Below, one piece after another: positions 55,765 through 64,000 of a DNA stretch of 64,000 nt. The translations under genes were made by a program, and so were the position numbers. This DNA comes from Aminobacter carboxidus (lineage in GTDB: Bacteria > Pseudomonadota > Alphaproteobacteria > Rhizobiales > Rhizobiaceae). The first letter of the stretch is position 1; each line of letters opens with the position of its first letter. The notes under the pieces were generated by a model. The model made no database searches. It worked only from the letters and a program-made list of their open reading frames with translations, and was not told the DNA's origin. The DNA lies in assembly GCF_014863355.1 (NCBI RefSeq), contig NZ_JACZEP010000001.1, positions 1,240,001 to 1,304,000 of the forward strand, in the 5' to 3' direction.

Positions 55765-57093
55765 CTAGTCGTCCAGCGGTTCCGGCGGGTGGGCGTTGCG
55801 GCCCTTGCCGAAGGTGTAGCCGGTCTCGACGGCGTTCTTGCCAAATTTGCCGCGCAGCACGTCGATGGCGCCTTCGGCCAGTGCGCGCTTGCGCGACTGG
55901 ACGTCGACGAGGTCGGGCGGGTCGGCGCGCTCGTCGTCGGACAGGTCGCTGACGCCGATGCCGAGCAGGCGGTACTTGGTGCCGTCGGTTTCCTTCGACA
56001 GCAACTGCATGCCGGTCTGGAAGATGCGGTCGGCCAGGCGTGTCGGATCAGCAAGCTGGCGGTTACGCGTCTTGATCTTGAAGTCCTGGGTCTTGAGTTT
56101 CAACACCACCGTCCGCCCGGCGATGCCTGCCTTCTTCAACCGTGCCGAGACCTTTTCCGACAGGGCCCGCAATACCGGCACGAGTTCTGCCGATGAGGCG
56201 AGGTCGCTGTCGAAGGTGGTTTCCGCCGACACGCTCTTGGCTTCCTGGTCGGGCGAGACCTGGCGGTCGTCCTGGCCGCGCGACAGGTGATAGAGCCGGC
56301 TGCCCATCGTGCCGTAGCGCCGCATCAGGTCGCCGCGGTCCATGCGCTGCAACTGGCCGATGCTGCGGATGCCGTCGCTCTCCAGCGTCGCGGCAAAGGC
56401 CTTGCCGACGCCCCAGATCATTGTCACCGGCTGCTGTGCCAGGAAACCGACCGCCTCTGCCTCGCCGATGACGGAAAAGCCGCGCGGCTTGCGGAAGTCG
56501 GAGGCGACCTTGGCGAGGAACTTGCAATAGGACAGCCCGGCGGAAACGGTGATTCCGATCTCTTTTTCGACAGTGGCTGCGAAGCGGGCGAGTACTAGTG
56601 CGGGCGGCAGACCGTGCAATCGCTCGGTGCCGTCGAGATCGAGAAATGCCTCGTCGATCGACAGCGGCTCGACCAGTGGCGTCAGCGCCTGCATCATCGA
56701 GCGCACCGCGCGGCCGACGCGGACATATTTTTCCATGTCAGGGCTGATCACCACCGCCTCGGGGCAGGCTTCCAGCGCCTTGAACATCGGCATAGCCGAG
56801 CGCACGCCGTGGATACGCGCGATGTAGCAACAGGTCGAGACCACTCCGCGTTTGCCACCACCGATGATGACCGGCTTGTCCTTCAGCTCGGGATTGTCGC
56901 GCTTTTCGACCGCCGCATAAAAGGCATCGCAGTCGACATGGGCGAGATGCAATTTATAGAGCTCGGGATGGCGCAGCAGGCGAGGGCTGCCGCAGGCATG
57001 GCAGCGCGGTCCCGACCCACGCTGAAGGGCAAGGCAGTCGCGGCAAAAACCGTGGCTGGGATCGTTGACAGGCATTGCCTTCGCTGCGAACAT
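55765..57093 (-). CDS. dinB: DNA polymerase IV with N-terminal zinc-finger extension
   Basis: Y-family translesion polymerase. 442 residues (start M1; an ATG at 57075 is possible). Before the core lies a four-cysteine segment, [10 protein letters not shown] and RCHACGS (C17, C20, C31, C34), a probable zinc ribbon seen in rhizobial DinB and absent in E. coli. Catalytic residues are in [17 protein letters not shown] and [14 protein letters not shown] little-finger domain covers about 280-400. The ending [12 protein letters not shown] does not show a clear clamp-binding motif. Confidence 0.93.
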   Translation of the reverse strand: MFAAKAMPVNDPSHGFCRDCLALQRGSGPRCHACGSPRLLRHPELYKLHLAHVDCDAFYAAVEKRDNPELKDKPVIIGGGKRGVVSTCCYIARIHGVRSAMPMFKALEACPEAVVISPDMEKYVRVGRAVRSMMQALTPLVEPLSIDEAFLDLDGTERLHGLPPALVLARFAATVEKEIGITVSAGLSYCKFLAKVASDFRKPRGFSVIGEAEAVGFLAQQPVTMIWGVGKAFAATLESDGIRSIGQLQRMDRGDLMRRYGTMGSRLYHLSRGQDDRQVSPDQEAKSVSAETTFDSDLASSAELVPVLRALSEKVSARLKKAGIAGRTVVLKLKTQDFKIKTRNRQLADPTRLADRIFQTGMQLLSKETDGTKYRLLGIGVSDLSDDERADPPDLVDVQSRKRALAEGAIDVLRGKFGKNAVETGYTFGKGRNAHPPEPLDD

Positions 57094-57160
57094 AAAGAGA
57101 ACAAGCGCGATTTTAGGTCAGCTGCCCCGTCGGGACAAGGCTGCGCCACGGAGCCATGCC

Positions 57161-57736
57161 ATGACTGATGCCATTTCGCCGCTGACGCCGGATTTGTGGC
57201 CGCATTTCGAGGATTTGTTCGGCAAGCAAGGCGCCTGCTACGGCTGCTGGTGCACATATTTCAGGCTGCCGCCGGCAACAAGGCGGGACAGCAACCGCGA
57301 GAGCAACAAGGATCACATCAAGGCGCGAATCGCGGCCGGCCCGCCGCCGGGCCTGCTGGCCTTCGCAGATGGCCAGGCGGTCGGCTGGATGCAGATCGGC
57401 CCGCGCGCCGACGTGCCGGAGTTCAACAATGCGGGCAGGGGCTCGGCACCGCTTGAGCTGGGCGACGCCATTGATCCTGCCGTCTGGGCGATTTCGTGCT
57501 TCTTCATCCGCGGCAAGGCCCGCGGCCATGGCCTGACGCACCGGCTTGTCGATGCGGGGATCGCGTTCGCGCGTCAGTCAGGTGCCCGCATGCTCGAAGC
57601 CTGCCCGATCGACCAATCGAACGGCAAGAACACGGTCAGCCTGTTCGTCGGCTCGACGCGGGTGTTCGAAGAGGCAGGGTTTGCGCGCGTCATCGAGCGC
57701 AAACCGGGCCGGCCGCTGATGCGCCTCGAGCTTTGA
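57161..57736 (+). CDS. GNAT family acetyltransferase
   Basis: 191 residues from the ATG at 57161 (MTDAIS). The N-terminus has the cysteine-rich ACYGCWCTYFRLP stretch seen in one GNAT subgroup. The acetyl-CoA loop is IRGKARGHGLTHRLVD, and SLFVGSTRVFEEAGFARVIE is the end of the fold. The substrate is unknown. It is divergent from dinB with a short gap that must hold both promoters. Confidence 0.85.
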   Translation: MTDAISPLTPDLWPHFEDLFGKQGACYGCWCTYFRLPPATRRDSNRESNKDHIKARIAAGPPPGLLAFADGQAVGWMQIGPRADVPEFNNAGRGSAPLELGDAIDPAVWAISCFFIRGKARGHGLTHRLVDAGIAFARQSGARMLEACPIDQSNGKNTVSLFVGSTRVFEEAGFARVIERKPGRPLMRLEL

Positions 57737-57752
57737 GACCTGAGACGGCCGG

Positions 57753-58298
57753 CTAGCCGGAAAAACCACCAGCTTCCAGGAACGCCACTTCCTGCTCGGT
57801 CGATTCGCGGCCGAGAATGAAGTTGCGGTGCGGGAAGCGGCCGAAACGGGCGACGATGTCGCGATGGCCGATGGCATGCTTGAGGTAGTCGCCGCCAAGT
57901 GCGGTCGAGCGTTCGAGCGGTATGTCGTGATCGGCCAGCGTCTCCGAATGCGAGAACGGCAGGTAGAAAAAGACCCTGATCGCGCCTTCCGTGGCCATGT
58001 CGTGGCCGTTGGCCACTGCTTGCCGCGCGAAATGGCGGGCAAGCGGATCGGTAGCATACATGTGGCCGCTGCCGCGGAAGCAATTGCGCGGAAACTGGTC
58101 GAGCAGGATCATCAGCGCCAGCGCGCCTTCGGCATCATCGGCCCAGGCGTCGCACTTGCGCTTGGCTGCGGCCATGTGCAGGTCGCCGAAGCGGCCCCGG
58201 AAGCTGTCGTCGAACATCTCGTCCTTGCGGAACCAGCTTTCCGGGCCGGCCTCGCGCCAGAAGGCGACAACTTCGGACGCACGCTGCCTGTCCACCAT
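57753..58298 (-). CDS. DUF924 family protein
   Basis: 181 residues. The motifs VVAFWREAGPESWF, ALALMILLDQFPRNCFRG, MYATDPLAR and FFYLPFSHSE are diagnostic of DUF924, a helical TPR-like family of unknown function. It lies two bases downstream of the antiporter gene stop region on the same strand, so they are probably cotranscribed. Confidence 0.9.
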   Translation of the reverse strand: MVDRQRASEVVAFWREAGPESWFRKDEMFDDSFRGRFGDLHMAAAKRKCDAWADDAEGALALMILLDQFPRNCFRGSGHMYATDPLARHFARQAVANGHDMATEGAIRVFFYLPFSHSETLADHDIPLERSTALGGDYLKHAIGHRDIVARFGRFPHRNFILGRESTEQEVAFLEAGGFSG

Positions 58299-58300
58299 GA

Positions 58301-60163
58301 TCAGTTCCTTTCGATTTGTTCCGCGGGAGTGGCCTTTTTGGCGATCACGTCAGCCGCTTCTTCGTTGAGAGCCTTGGCAGTGCGGCGCGGGGGCGTCAGC
58401 GGCGTCGGCGCTGGATTGGGAACATTGCCCTGAAGATAGTCGCGGCCGGACTGGATATCACCCGCGAACTGCATTTCGAGGCGCGCGGCATCACGACGGC
58501 GGACTTCCTCGATGACCTCGACGACGTCGTCGGGATCCTCGCCCAGCTTTTCCAGGGTCGAGCCACCGAATAGCAGCGCCGATTCGAACGTCTCGCGCAG
58601 TTGGTAGTCGACGCCGGCGCGGATGAGTTGGATCGCGGTGCCGCGGTCATAGGCACGCGCCAGCACCTGCACCAGCGGGAACTCGGCCCGCATGTGCTCG
58701 GCGATGCGCACGGCGACGTCCGCCTTGTCGACGCAGATCAGCACGGCGCGCGCGCGCCCCGCACCCGCCGCGTGCAGGATGTCGAGACGGGTGCCGTCGC
58801 CATAATAGATCTTGAAGCCGAAATCGGCGGCGGCCTGGATCATCTCGACGTCGTTGTCGATGATCGACACGTCGATGCCGCGCAGCAATAAAGGCTGGCT
58901 GGCGATCTGTCCGAACCGCCCGAAGCCGATGACCAGCACGCTGCCGCTGAGTTCGGCTGCGACATCAACGTCTTCGAGCGACTGCTCGACCTGGGGGGTG
59001 AAGCGGCGCAGAACCATGATCGCTAAGGGCGTCAGCACCATCGAGATGATGATGATGGCTGTCAGGATCGCGTTGGCCTCGCCGTCGATGATGCCGACAG
59101 CCAGGGCCGAGGAGTAAAGCACGAAGGCGAATTCGCCGCCTTGCGCCATGATTACGGCACGCTCCAGCGCCTCGCGATGCCCCGCCTTCAGGAAGCGGGC
59201 AACCGCATAGATGCCGAGGCCCTTCATCAGCATATAGACGACGACGTAGAAGGCGATCATCTGCCAGTTGGCCAGGACCACCGTCAGGTCGAGTGACATG
59301 CCGACGGCGATGAAGAACATGCCGAGCAGGATACCGCGGAAGGGCTCGACGTCGGCTTCGAGTTGATGGCGGAAGGTCGATTCGGACAGCAGCACGCCGG
59401 CGAGGAATGCGCCCATCGCCATGGAGAGGCCGCCGAGTTGCATGGCGAGGGCCGCCCCAAGGACGACAAGCAGCGCTGCTGCGGTCATGACCTCGCGGGC
59501 GCGCGAATCGGCAAGGACGCGGAACAAAGGATTGAGCAAATAGCGGCCGGCGATCACCAGTCCGGTGATCGACGCGATGCCGATACCGATGTCGGTCAGC
59601 CGTCCGGCCCAGCCGGTACCGGCATCGTTGGCCGCAACCGGGGCCAGGAAAGCCACCAAAGCCAGCAAAGGCACAATGGCAAGGTCTTCGAGCAGCAGGA
59701 TAGAAACCATGCGCTGGCCCTTGGGCGTCGACATTTCGCCACGCTCGTCGAGCAACTGCATGACGATTGCCGTCGAAGTCAGCACGAAGCCTGCGCCTGC
59801 GACGAAGGATTGCGACACCAGGAAGCCTCCGGCCAGTCCGATCATCGTCAACAGCAGCGCGCAGACGCCGACCTGGAGTGCGCCAAGGCCGAAGATTTCG
59901 CGCCGCAGCCCCCACAGCCGCGACGGCTGCATCTCAAGGCCGATGATGAACAGAAACATCACCACGCCAAGTTCGGCGACATGCAGGATGGTTTCCGATT
60001 CCGAGAAGATGCCGATGCCGAACGGGCCGATGATCACGCCCGCGCTGAGATAGCCAAGGATGGAACCAAGACCGAGGCGCTTGAAGATGGGCACTGCAAC
60101 GACGCCTGCAGCGAGCAGCGCGACCACCGGAACCAGATCGACACCCGCTGTCTCTGCTGCCAT
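58301..60163 (-). CDS. CPA2-type monovalent cation/proton antiporter (KefB/YbaL-like)
   Basis: 620 residues. About 12 membrane helices (about 8-380) include the family stretch LGSILGYLSAGVIIGPFG and GFVLTSTAIVMQLLDERGE. An RCK/TrkA-N domain follows (about 410-520) with GSVLVIGFGRFGQIASQP, a Rossmann nucleotide loop. The last about 50 residues are a polar tail. It probably exports potassium or sodium in exchange for protons. The glutathione-gating features of KefB/C cannot be judged here, and no KefG/F-like partner is adjacent. Confidence 0.92.
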   Translation of the reverse strand: MAAETAGVDLVPVVALLAAGVVAVPIFKRLGLGSILGYLSAGVIIGPFGIGIFSESETILHVAELGVVMFLFIIGLEMQPSRLWGLRREIFGLGALQVGVCALLLTMIGLAGGFLVSQSFVAGAGFVLTSTAIVMQLLDERGEMSTPKGQRMVSILLLEDLAIVPLLALVAFLAPVAANDAGTGWAGRLTDIGIGIASITGLVIAGRYLLNPLFRVLADSRAREVMTAAALLVVLGAALAMQLGGLSMAMGAFLAGVLLSESTFRHQLEADVEPFRGILLGMFFIAVGMSLDLTVVLANWQMIAFYVVVYMLMKGLGIYAVARFLKAGHREALERAVIMAQGGEFAFVLYSSALAVGIIDGEANAILTAIIIISMVLTPLAIMVLRRFTPQVEQSLEDVDVAAELSGSVLVIGFGRFGQIASQPLLLRGIDVSIIDNDVEMIQAAADFGFKIYYGDGTRLDILHAAGAGRARAVLICVDKADVAVRIAEHMRAEFPLVQVLARAYDRGTAIQLIRAGVDYQLRETFESALLFGGSTLEKLGEDPDDVVEVIEEVRRRDAARLEMQFAGDIQSGRDYLQGNVPNPAPTPLTPPRRTAKALNEEAADVIAKKATPAEQIERN

Positions 60164-60428
60164 GCGCCTTGTCGATCCTTGCTTGCGCGGCGGACGGCCG
60201 CTTGGTGGGAAAGTGCCAAGATAGGTGCTTCGAGCGCTGCCGAACAGCCCGGCCGGCCTTTCGAATTATCTTGCCACAACATTGTCGTCGAATAGGGGTG
60301 CCCTGGCGCTGGCCTCACAACCTGCCATTGCGTGCGACATGGCTTGCCGCTAAGCGGGCGTGGTTTCGACCACGCGTGAGGTTGAACAGCCGCCGGCGTT
60401 TTCTGCCGGCTACGAGGAGAAGACTGAC

Positions 60429-60695
60429 ATGAGAAATATTCTGTTTGCTGTGCTTGGCGTTGCCGCACTTGGTCTCTCGGCCTGCTCGAAGGCGCCGGAA
60501 TGCACCGCCGAAGTTCTGACCAAGAAGGGCCAGGAAGTAGCGACCGCGCTTCAGGAAGCCATCACCAAGGATCCGGCCAAGGCTGCCGAGCTGTCTGCCA
60601 AGGTGCAGGAAGTTGCCTCGAAGTACACCGGAGCGACGACTTCTGAAGAGGCCTGCAAGGCTTATGACGACCTGCTGACCGCCATCAAGGGCTGA
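60429..60695 (+). CDS. Small predicted lipoprotein
   Basis: 88 residues from the ATG at 60429 with GGAGAAG just upstream. The signal NILFAVLGVAALGLSAC ends in an LSAC lipobox. The mature part is helical and Ala/Lys-rich (KGQEVATALQEAITKDPAKA) with two further Cys (PECTAE, EEACKAYDDL). No family is recognised. A strong terminator follows. Confidence 0.8.
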   Translation: MRNILFAVLGVAALGLSACSKAPECTAEVLTKKGQEVATALQEAITKDPAKAAELSAKVQEVASKYTGATTSEEACKAYDDLLTAIKG

Positions 60696-60712
60696 TTCGT
60701 CAGGCTGAAACG

Positions 60713-60743
60713 AAAAGGGCGGCACCATCGGTGCCGCCCTTTT
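60713..60743. terminator. Bidirectional rho-independent terminator
   Basis: GGGCGGCACC (60717-60726) pairs perfectly with GGTGCCGCCC (60730-60739) around ATC, with four A before and four T after. It serves the small lipoprotein gene on the left and the convergent secreted protein gene on the right. Confidence 0.9.
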
Positions 60744-60761
60744 CTTTGCCGTGATGAAGAA

Positions 60762-61316
60762 TCAGTTCTTCGCGATGGCCCCGACCGCCGTGCCATCGAC
60801 ACGCGACAGCTTCATGCCGATGACCGGCACCAACTGCTTGTCGACTCGGACCGAGACGGTGACGTGCATCAAATTGTCGTCGGGCATGCGCGCCTGCATG
60901 ACGCCGTTGAGCTGGTTACGGTTGAGCGACAAAATGACTTTGCGGCCGTCGACGACGCTGCCGGAGATGATGTCGAGGCCCTTGCCTTCGGAGCCGTCCA
61001 GGAACTTGCCGCGATAGCCGCTGCGTCCCTTCTGCTCGATGGTGGCCGACATCTTCTGGGTGAACACCCCGACGCGGCAGCCGCCGTCGAGCGACATGCC
61101 GACCTTGCCGTCAGGCGTCGAGCCGGTGAAATTGCAGGTGAACTTGGTGCCCTTGTATTTTCCGGCGACGATCTCGCCCGGGCCGACCCATTCGCCTTCG
61201 ACTGTCTTGAAGAACTTCTTGTCGCGCTCGGGTGCCTTGACCGTGTCGGCTTGCGCGACGGAAGGCAGCGCCATGGCCACAGCAGGCAGGACAGCGGACA
61301 ACAACAAGCGCTTCAT
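60762..61316 (-). CDS. Secreted protein of unknown function
   Basis: 184 residues from the ATG at 61316 with a Sec signal peptide (LLLSAVLPAVAMALPSVAQA). The mature protein is beta-rich with a YKGTKFTCNFTG segment and one further Cys (LDGGCRVGVF), possibly a disulfide pair. It resembles other uncharacterised rhizobial periplasmic proteins; I do not recognise a named domain. A longer frame to 61370 lacks a signal-like start. Confidence 0.72.
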   Translation of the reverse strand: MKRLLLSAVLPAVAMALPSVAQADTVKAPERDKKFFKTVEGEWVGPGEIVAGKYKGTKFTCNFTGSTPDGKVGMSLDGGCRVGVFTQKMSATIEQKGRSGYRGKFLDGSEGKGLDIISGSVVDGRKVILSLNRNQLNGVMQARMPDDNLMHVTVSVRVDKQLVPVIGMKLSRVDGTAVGAIAKN

Positions 61317-61388
61317 GGGCACACCCGACAGCAAGAAACTGGAACGATTAGCTGTGAGGACCATGACCAAGAATGGTTAATGCTTCGT

Positions 61389-62471
61389 CTATTTGGCCTT
61401 TTCGGTACCCTTGTCTTTGGTCGCGAAGGTGGTGAGTGCGGCCAGGAAATCGCCCATGCCGGGACGCTTGACTGCGGCGAAGGGCAGGGGCCGGGCCGTC
61501 TCCATCGCGGCGATGCCGATGCGGGCCGTCATCATGCCGTTGACCACGCCTTCGCCGAGCTTGGCCGACACCTTGGCGGCAAGGCCGTGGCCGACAAGCT
61601 GCTGAACGAAGCTGTCACCAACGGCAATCGAGCCGGTGACGGCGAGATGGGCAAGGGCCGAGCGGGCGAGGCGGAAAAAGCCGAGCGTTCCAGGTCTGCC
61701 GCCGTAGAGTTCGGATAGGCGCCTGATCAGGCGGCCGGCTTCGAACACGACATAGGCGATGTCGACGAGTGCACGCGGGCTGACCGCCGTCACCAGCGAC
61801 ACACGCTTGGCGGCGTCCAGGATCAGGATCTTGGCCTGCGCGTCGAGCGGCGCCAGGATTTCGGCTTCGGCGAGCCGCACAAGGTCGGCGCCATCGATGA
61901 CTTCGCCGCGCAGGTCTCCAAGCGCCCGCCGGCCCGCGGCCGTCTCAGGCTTCGACGCCAGCAGATTCGACAGTTCGTCGACGACATTGCGGGCAGTACC
62001 CGGATCGTTGCGCACTATGGCATCAGTGGCCCGGTTGCGCAGGCGCTCGACCGAAGCCAGCCTGAACACCGCGAGAAGTTCGCGCGTCAGGATGACGACA
62101 AGCGCTGATGCCGCGATGCCGGCAGCGCCCACTGCCAGCCAGCCGAGCCAATCGGCGCGCGAGAACAGATCGCGGATCAGCTTGTCGGTCCAGAGCCCGA
62201 TACCGAGCGAGATCAGGATGCCGAACGCGGTGAGGAAGATCGCGCCGATGCGTGATTTGCGCGTGGGTGCGGTTGCCGGCGGTGGTTCGGCGGCGGCGAT
62301 GTCGGCCTCGTCGAAGACGTCGAACTCGGCAGGCGTGACGATCACCGCATCGGTTGCCAGCGCGCGCGGTTTGCGCGGAGCCGCCGCCGACGGCGTGCGG
62401 GGCGCGGTGATCTCTTCCATTGCCGGTTCCGGTTCGATGCGAAAGGCAGCGGGTCTTCTGGGAGCGCTCAT
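61389..62471 (-). CDS. ycjF: YcjF/UPF0283 family inner-membrane protein
   Basis: 360 residues (TIGR01620 type). A Pro/Ala-rich N-terminus (1-70) precedes two membrane segments (about 75-95 and 108-130). The C-terminal domain (about 150-360) has VSPRALVDIAYVVFEAGRLI and GMMTARIGIAAMETARPLPF, conserved in the family. It overlaps the ycjX stop by four bases. YcjX and YcjF are usually paired and, in E. coli, linked to the phage-shock response; that link is not shown here. Confidence 0.92.
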   Translation of the reverse strand: MSAPRRPAAFRIEPEPAMEEITAPRTPSAAAPRKPRALATDAVIVTPAEFDVFDEADIAAAEPPPATAPTRKSRIGAIFLTAFGILISLGIGLWTDKLIRDLFSRADWLGWLAVGAAGIAASALVVILTRELLAVFRLASVERLRNRATDAIVRNDPGTARNVVDELSNLLASKPETAAGRRALGDLRGEVIDGADLVRLAEAEILAPLDAQAKILILDAAKRVSLVTAVSPRALVDIAYVVFEAGRLIRRLSELYGGRPGTLGFFRLARSALAHLAVTGSIAVGDSFVQQLVGHGLAAKVSAKLGEGVVNGMMTARIGIAAMETARPLPFAAVKRPGMGDFLAALTTFATKDKGTEKAK

Positions 62472-63964
62472 GCGAGATGGTCTCCGATGAGGAATTGCAG
62501 CGCTCGGTCGAGCCGGATATGCGGCAGCGACAGCGTCACGCCTTCGGCCGTGCGCTCCAGCCTGGGCGGACGGAAACGCACGAAGCGGATCGTCGGATCG
62601 TTCGCATCCTGGCGGTGATTGGTGCCAAAGTCCTGAAAAACGACATCCGCCTTGTCTGGTAAGTCACCGGGAAATATCGCGGTTTCGCTGTTGCCGTCGA
62701 AACGTTCCTTGCCGATGGTCTCGCCTTCGATCGGCGTTCCGATGATGACGGGCAGCGTCTCACGACCTTGCTTGACGGTGCCTTCGCGGGTGGCGCGGAC
62801 AGCGGCAAGCGCCAGCACGTCGACTTCGGCGCCGGAGAGATTGGCCCGCGCAACGGCACGGTCGGTCAGCCGCCGCACGATCGACTGCAGCCGGTCGTGG
62901 CTCTCGTGATGCAGATGGTCGGCCTTGGTTGCCGCGACCAGGATGCGGTCGATGCGGCGCGAGAACAGGTCGGTCAGGAGATTGCCGCGACCGGGGCGGA
63001 AGCAGGCGAGGATTTCGGTTACCGCGCGTTCGAGGTCGGCAATGGCGCCGGGGCCGGCGTTGAGCGCCTGCATCGCATCGATCAGCACGATCTGCCGGTC
63101 GAGCCGCGCGATATGCTCGCGGAAGAACGGCTTCACCACATGCGTCTTATAGGCCTCGTAGCGCCGCTCCATCATCGCATGCAGCGAACCAGGCCGGGCG
63201 CGCTGGCTGAGGCCGGGAAGCGGCGCGAATGTCAACGCCGGCGAGCCCTCGAGGTCGCCGGGCATCAGGAAACGCCCTGGCGGCAGCGTCGACAAGGCCC
63301 TCTCATCGTCCTTGCAGGCCTTGAGATAGGCCGCAAAACTCTCGAAAAGCCGCCGCGCCGTCATCTCGTCGGCATCCGCTTGAGGCTTCACGGTGACTGC
63401 AAGTTCACGCCATGCCTCGGACAGGTCGGCGCGAACCGGCAGTTGCGCGAGTTCAAAAGCCTCCCTGGAGAAGTCGTCGTAGCTCTTTGTCAGCAGCGGC
63501 AGGTCGAGCAGCCATTCGCCAGGGTAGTCGACGAGGTCGACCGACATTTTTCCCGCTGAAAACATGCGGTTCCAGCCCGAAGCCGACTCGAATTCTATGG
63601 TCAACCGGAGTTCCGAGATGGCGCGGGTGGAATCTGGCCAGATGCGCTGGTCGACGAGGGCGGCGACATGATCCTCGTATTGGAAGCGCGGTACGGCATC
63701 ATCGGGCTGTTCTTCGAGAAATGCGCGCGAAATGCGCCCGGATTTCTGCGCTTCGAACAGTGGCAGCCGGCCACCATGGATCAGATTGTGAACGAAGGAC
63801 GTGATGAAAACGGTTTTGCCGGCGCGCGATAGCCCGGTCACTCCCAACCGCAGTGAAGGCGAGAAAAGCCCCGTGGCACGGCCGGAGAACGTGTCGAGCG
63901 CAATGCGCGCCTCGTCGGTGAAGGTGGTCAGAGACGCCAATCGTCGATCCCCATGCGGTCGCAC
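62468..63964 (-). CDS. ycjX: YcjX family GTP-binding protein
   Basis: 498 residues from a GTG at 63964; a TTG at 63940 (SLTTFTDEAR after it) fits the family N-terminus about as well. Walker A is GLSRAGKT (44-51 from the GTG). VDLVDYPGEWLLDLPLL is the switch region, and TKADHLHHESHDRL provides a TKxD-type guanine site. It is encoded directly upstream of ycjF with a four-base overlap. The exact role is unresolved; a membrane-stress function is suggested by its Psp-linked relatives. Confidence 0.92.
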   Translation of the reverse strand: MRPHGDRRLASLTTFTDEARIALDTFSGRATGLFSPSLRLGVTGLSRAGKTVFITSFVHNLIHGGRLPLFEAQKSGRISRAFLEEQPDDAVPRFQYEDHVAALVDQRIWPDSTRAISELRLTIEFESASGWNRMFSAGKMSVDLVDYPGEWLLDLPLLTKSYDDFSREAFELAQLPVRADLSEAWRELAVTVKPQADADEMTARRLFESFAAYLKACKDDERALSTLPPGRFLMPGDLEGSPALTFAPLPGLSQRARPGSLHAMMERRYEAYKTHVVKPFFREHIARLDRQIVLIDAMQALNAGPGAIADLERAVTEILACFRPGRGNLLTDLFSRRIDRILVAATKADHLHHESHDRLQSIVRRLTDRAVARANLSGAEVDVLALAAVRATREGTVKQGRETLPVIIGTPIEGETIGKERFDGNSETAIFPGDLPDKADVVFQDFGTNHRQDANDPTIRFVRFRPPRLERTAEGVTLSLPHIRLDRALQFLIGDHLA

Positions 63965-64000
63965 CCGATATAGGTGCCGTCACAGGGATTTGAAATGGCG

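Noticed and set aside
63995-64000. Start of a rightward gene at the right edge (ATGGCG, with AGGGA upstream)
   Set aside because: Only two codons are inside the window, which is too little to support a feature.

Overview
The window is about 64 kb of GC-rich chromosomal DNA from an alphaproteobacterium of the order Hyphomicrobiales (Rhizobiales). Gene content and order point to Phyllobacteriaceae, something like Mesorhizobium or Aminobacter. The pointers are a trigger factor with a lysine/alanine tail, an alaC-hom-glpX-recJ block, a poly-hydroxybutyrate synthase, a DinB with an N-terminal zinc finger, DUF2336 and DUF1345 proteins, a YcjX/YcjF pair, and sugar ABC transporters under LacI control. 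The genus is an inference; no rRNA is present. Most of the window is ordinary core genome. I see no CRISPR array, prophage or intact insertion sequence.

Layout. 1-5.9 kb: 3' part of a PaiB-like flavin protein, tRNA-Leu(UAG), tig, radC, map, an SH3 envelope protein and a short PhnA-type protein. 5.8-14.4 kb: a catabolic island with a LacI regulator, two palindromic operators, an ABC importer (binding protein, two permeases, a 62-residue membrane protein, two different ATPases) and an ATP-dependent dihydroxyacetone kinase. 14.6-18.5 kb: tRNA-Glu(UUC), an M15-type peptidase lipoprotein, phaC and a small lipoprotein. 18.6-24.2 kb: alaC, hom, glpX, recJ. 24.2-31.8 kb: patatin-like protein, hisI, folE, a NifU-like scaffold, a LysR regulator, yidD, a class D beta-lactamase and thrS. 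31.9-37.2 kb: a secreted repeat protein whose 3' end has been tandemly duplicated, nitroreductase and flavin reductase, a CitE/MaoC pair and DUF2336. 37.3-40.8 kb: parE and a frameshifted GGDEF protein. 40.9-45.5 kb: gcvT-gcvH-gcvP behind a tandem glycine riboswitch. 45.6-51.0 kb: an HTH regulator, a Tat-exported molybdoprotein with a cytochrome b partner, DUF1345, YaiI, cupin, ElaA and glutathione-dependent formaldehyde dehydrogenase. 51.2-57.7 kb: dnaE, a scar where an ECF sigma gene and a methyltransferase gene have both lost their 5' ends, dinB and a GNAT. 57.8-64 kb: DUF924, a CPA2 cation/proton antiporter, two small exported proteins, and ycjF-ycjX.

How the genes work together. The 5.8-14.4 kb island reads as one inducible uptake-and-phosphorylation module. 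Its regulator would bind two 14-bp palindromes spaced 30 bp, one of them inside the probable promoter spacer. The gcv operon is controlled by glycine through RNA. The molybdoprotein and cytochrome b probably form a periplasmic redox pair.

The most unusual items are the dihydroxyacetone-kinase transporter with its tiny membrane protein and heterologous ATPase pair, the class D beta-lactamase and LysR gene among housekeeping genes, the 145-bp tandem duplication that truncates a secreted protein, the double-truncation scar at 55.44 kb, and the frameshifted diguanylate cyclase. I found no clear candidate for a wholly new defence or genetic system.
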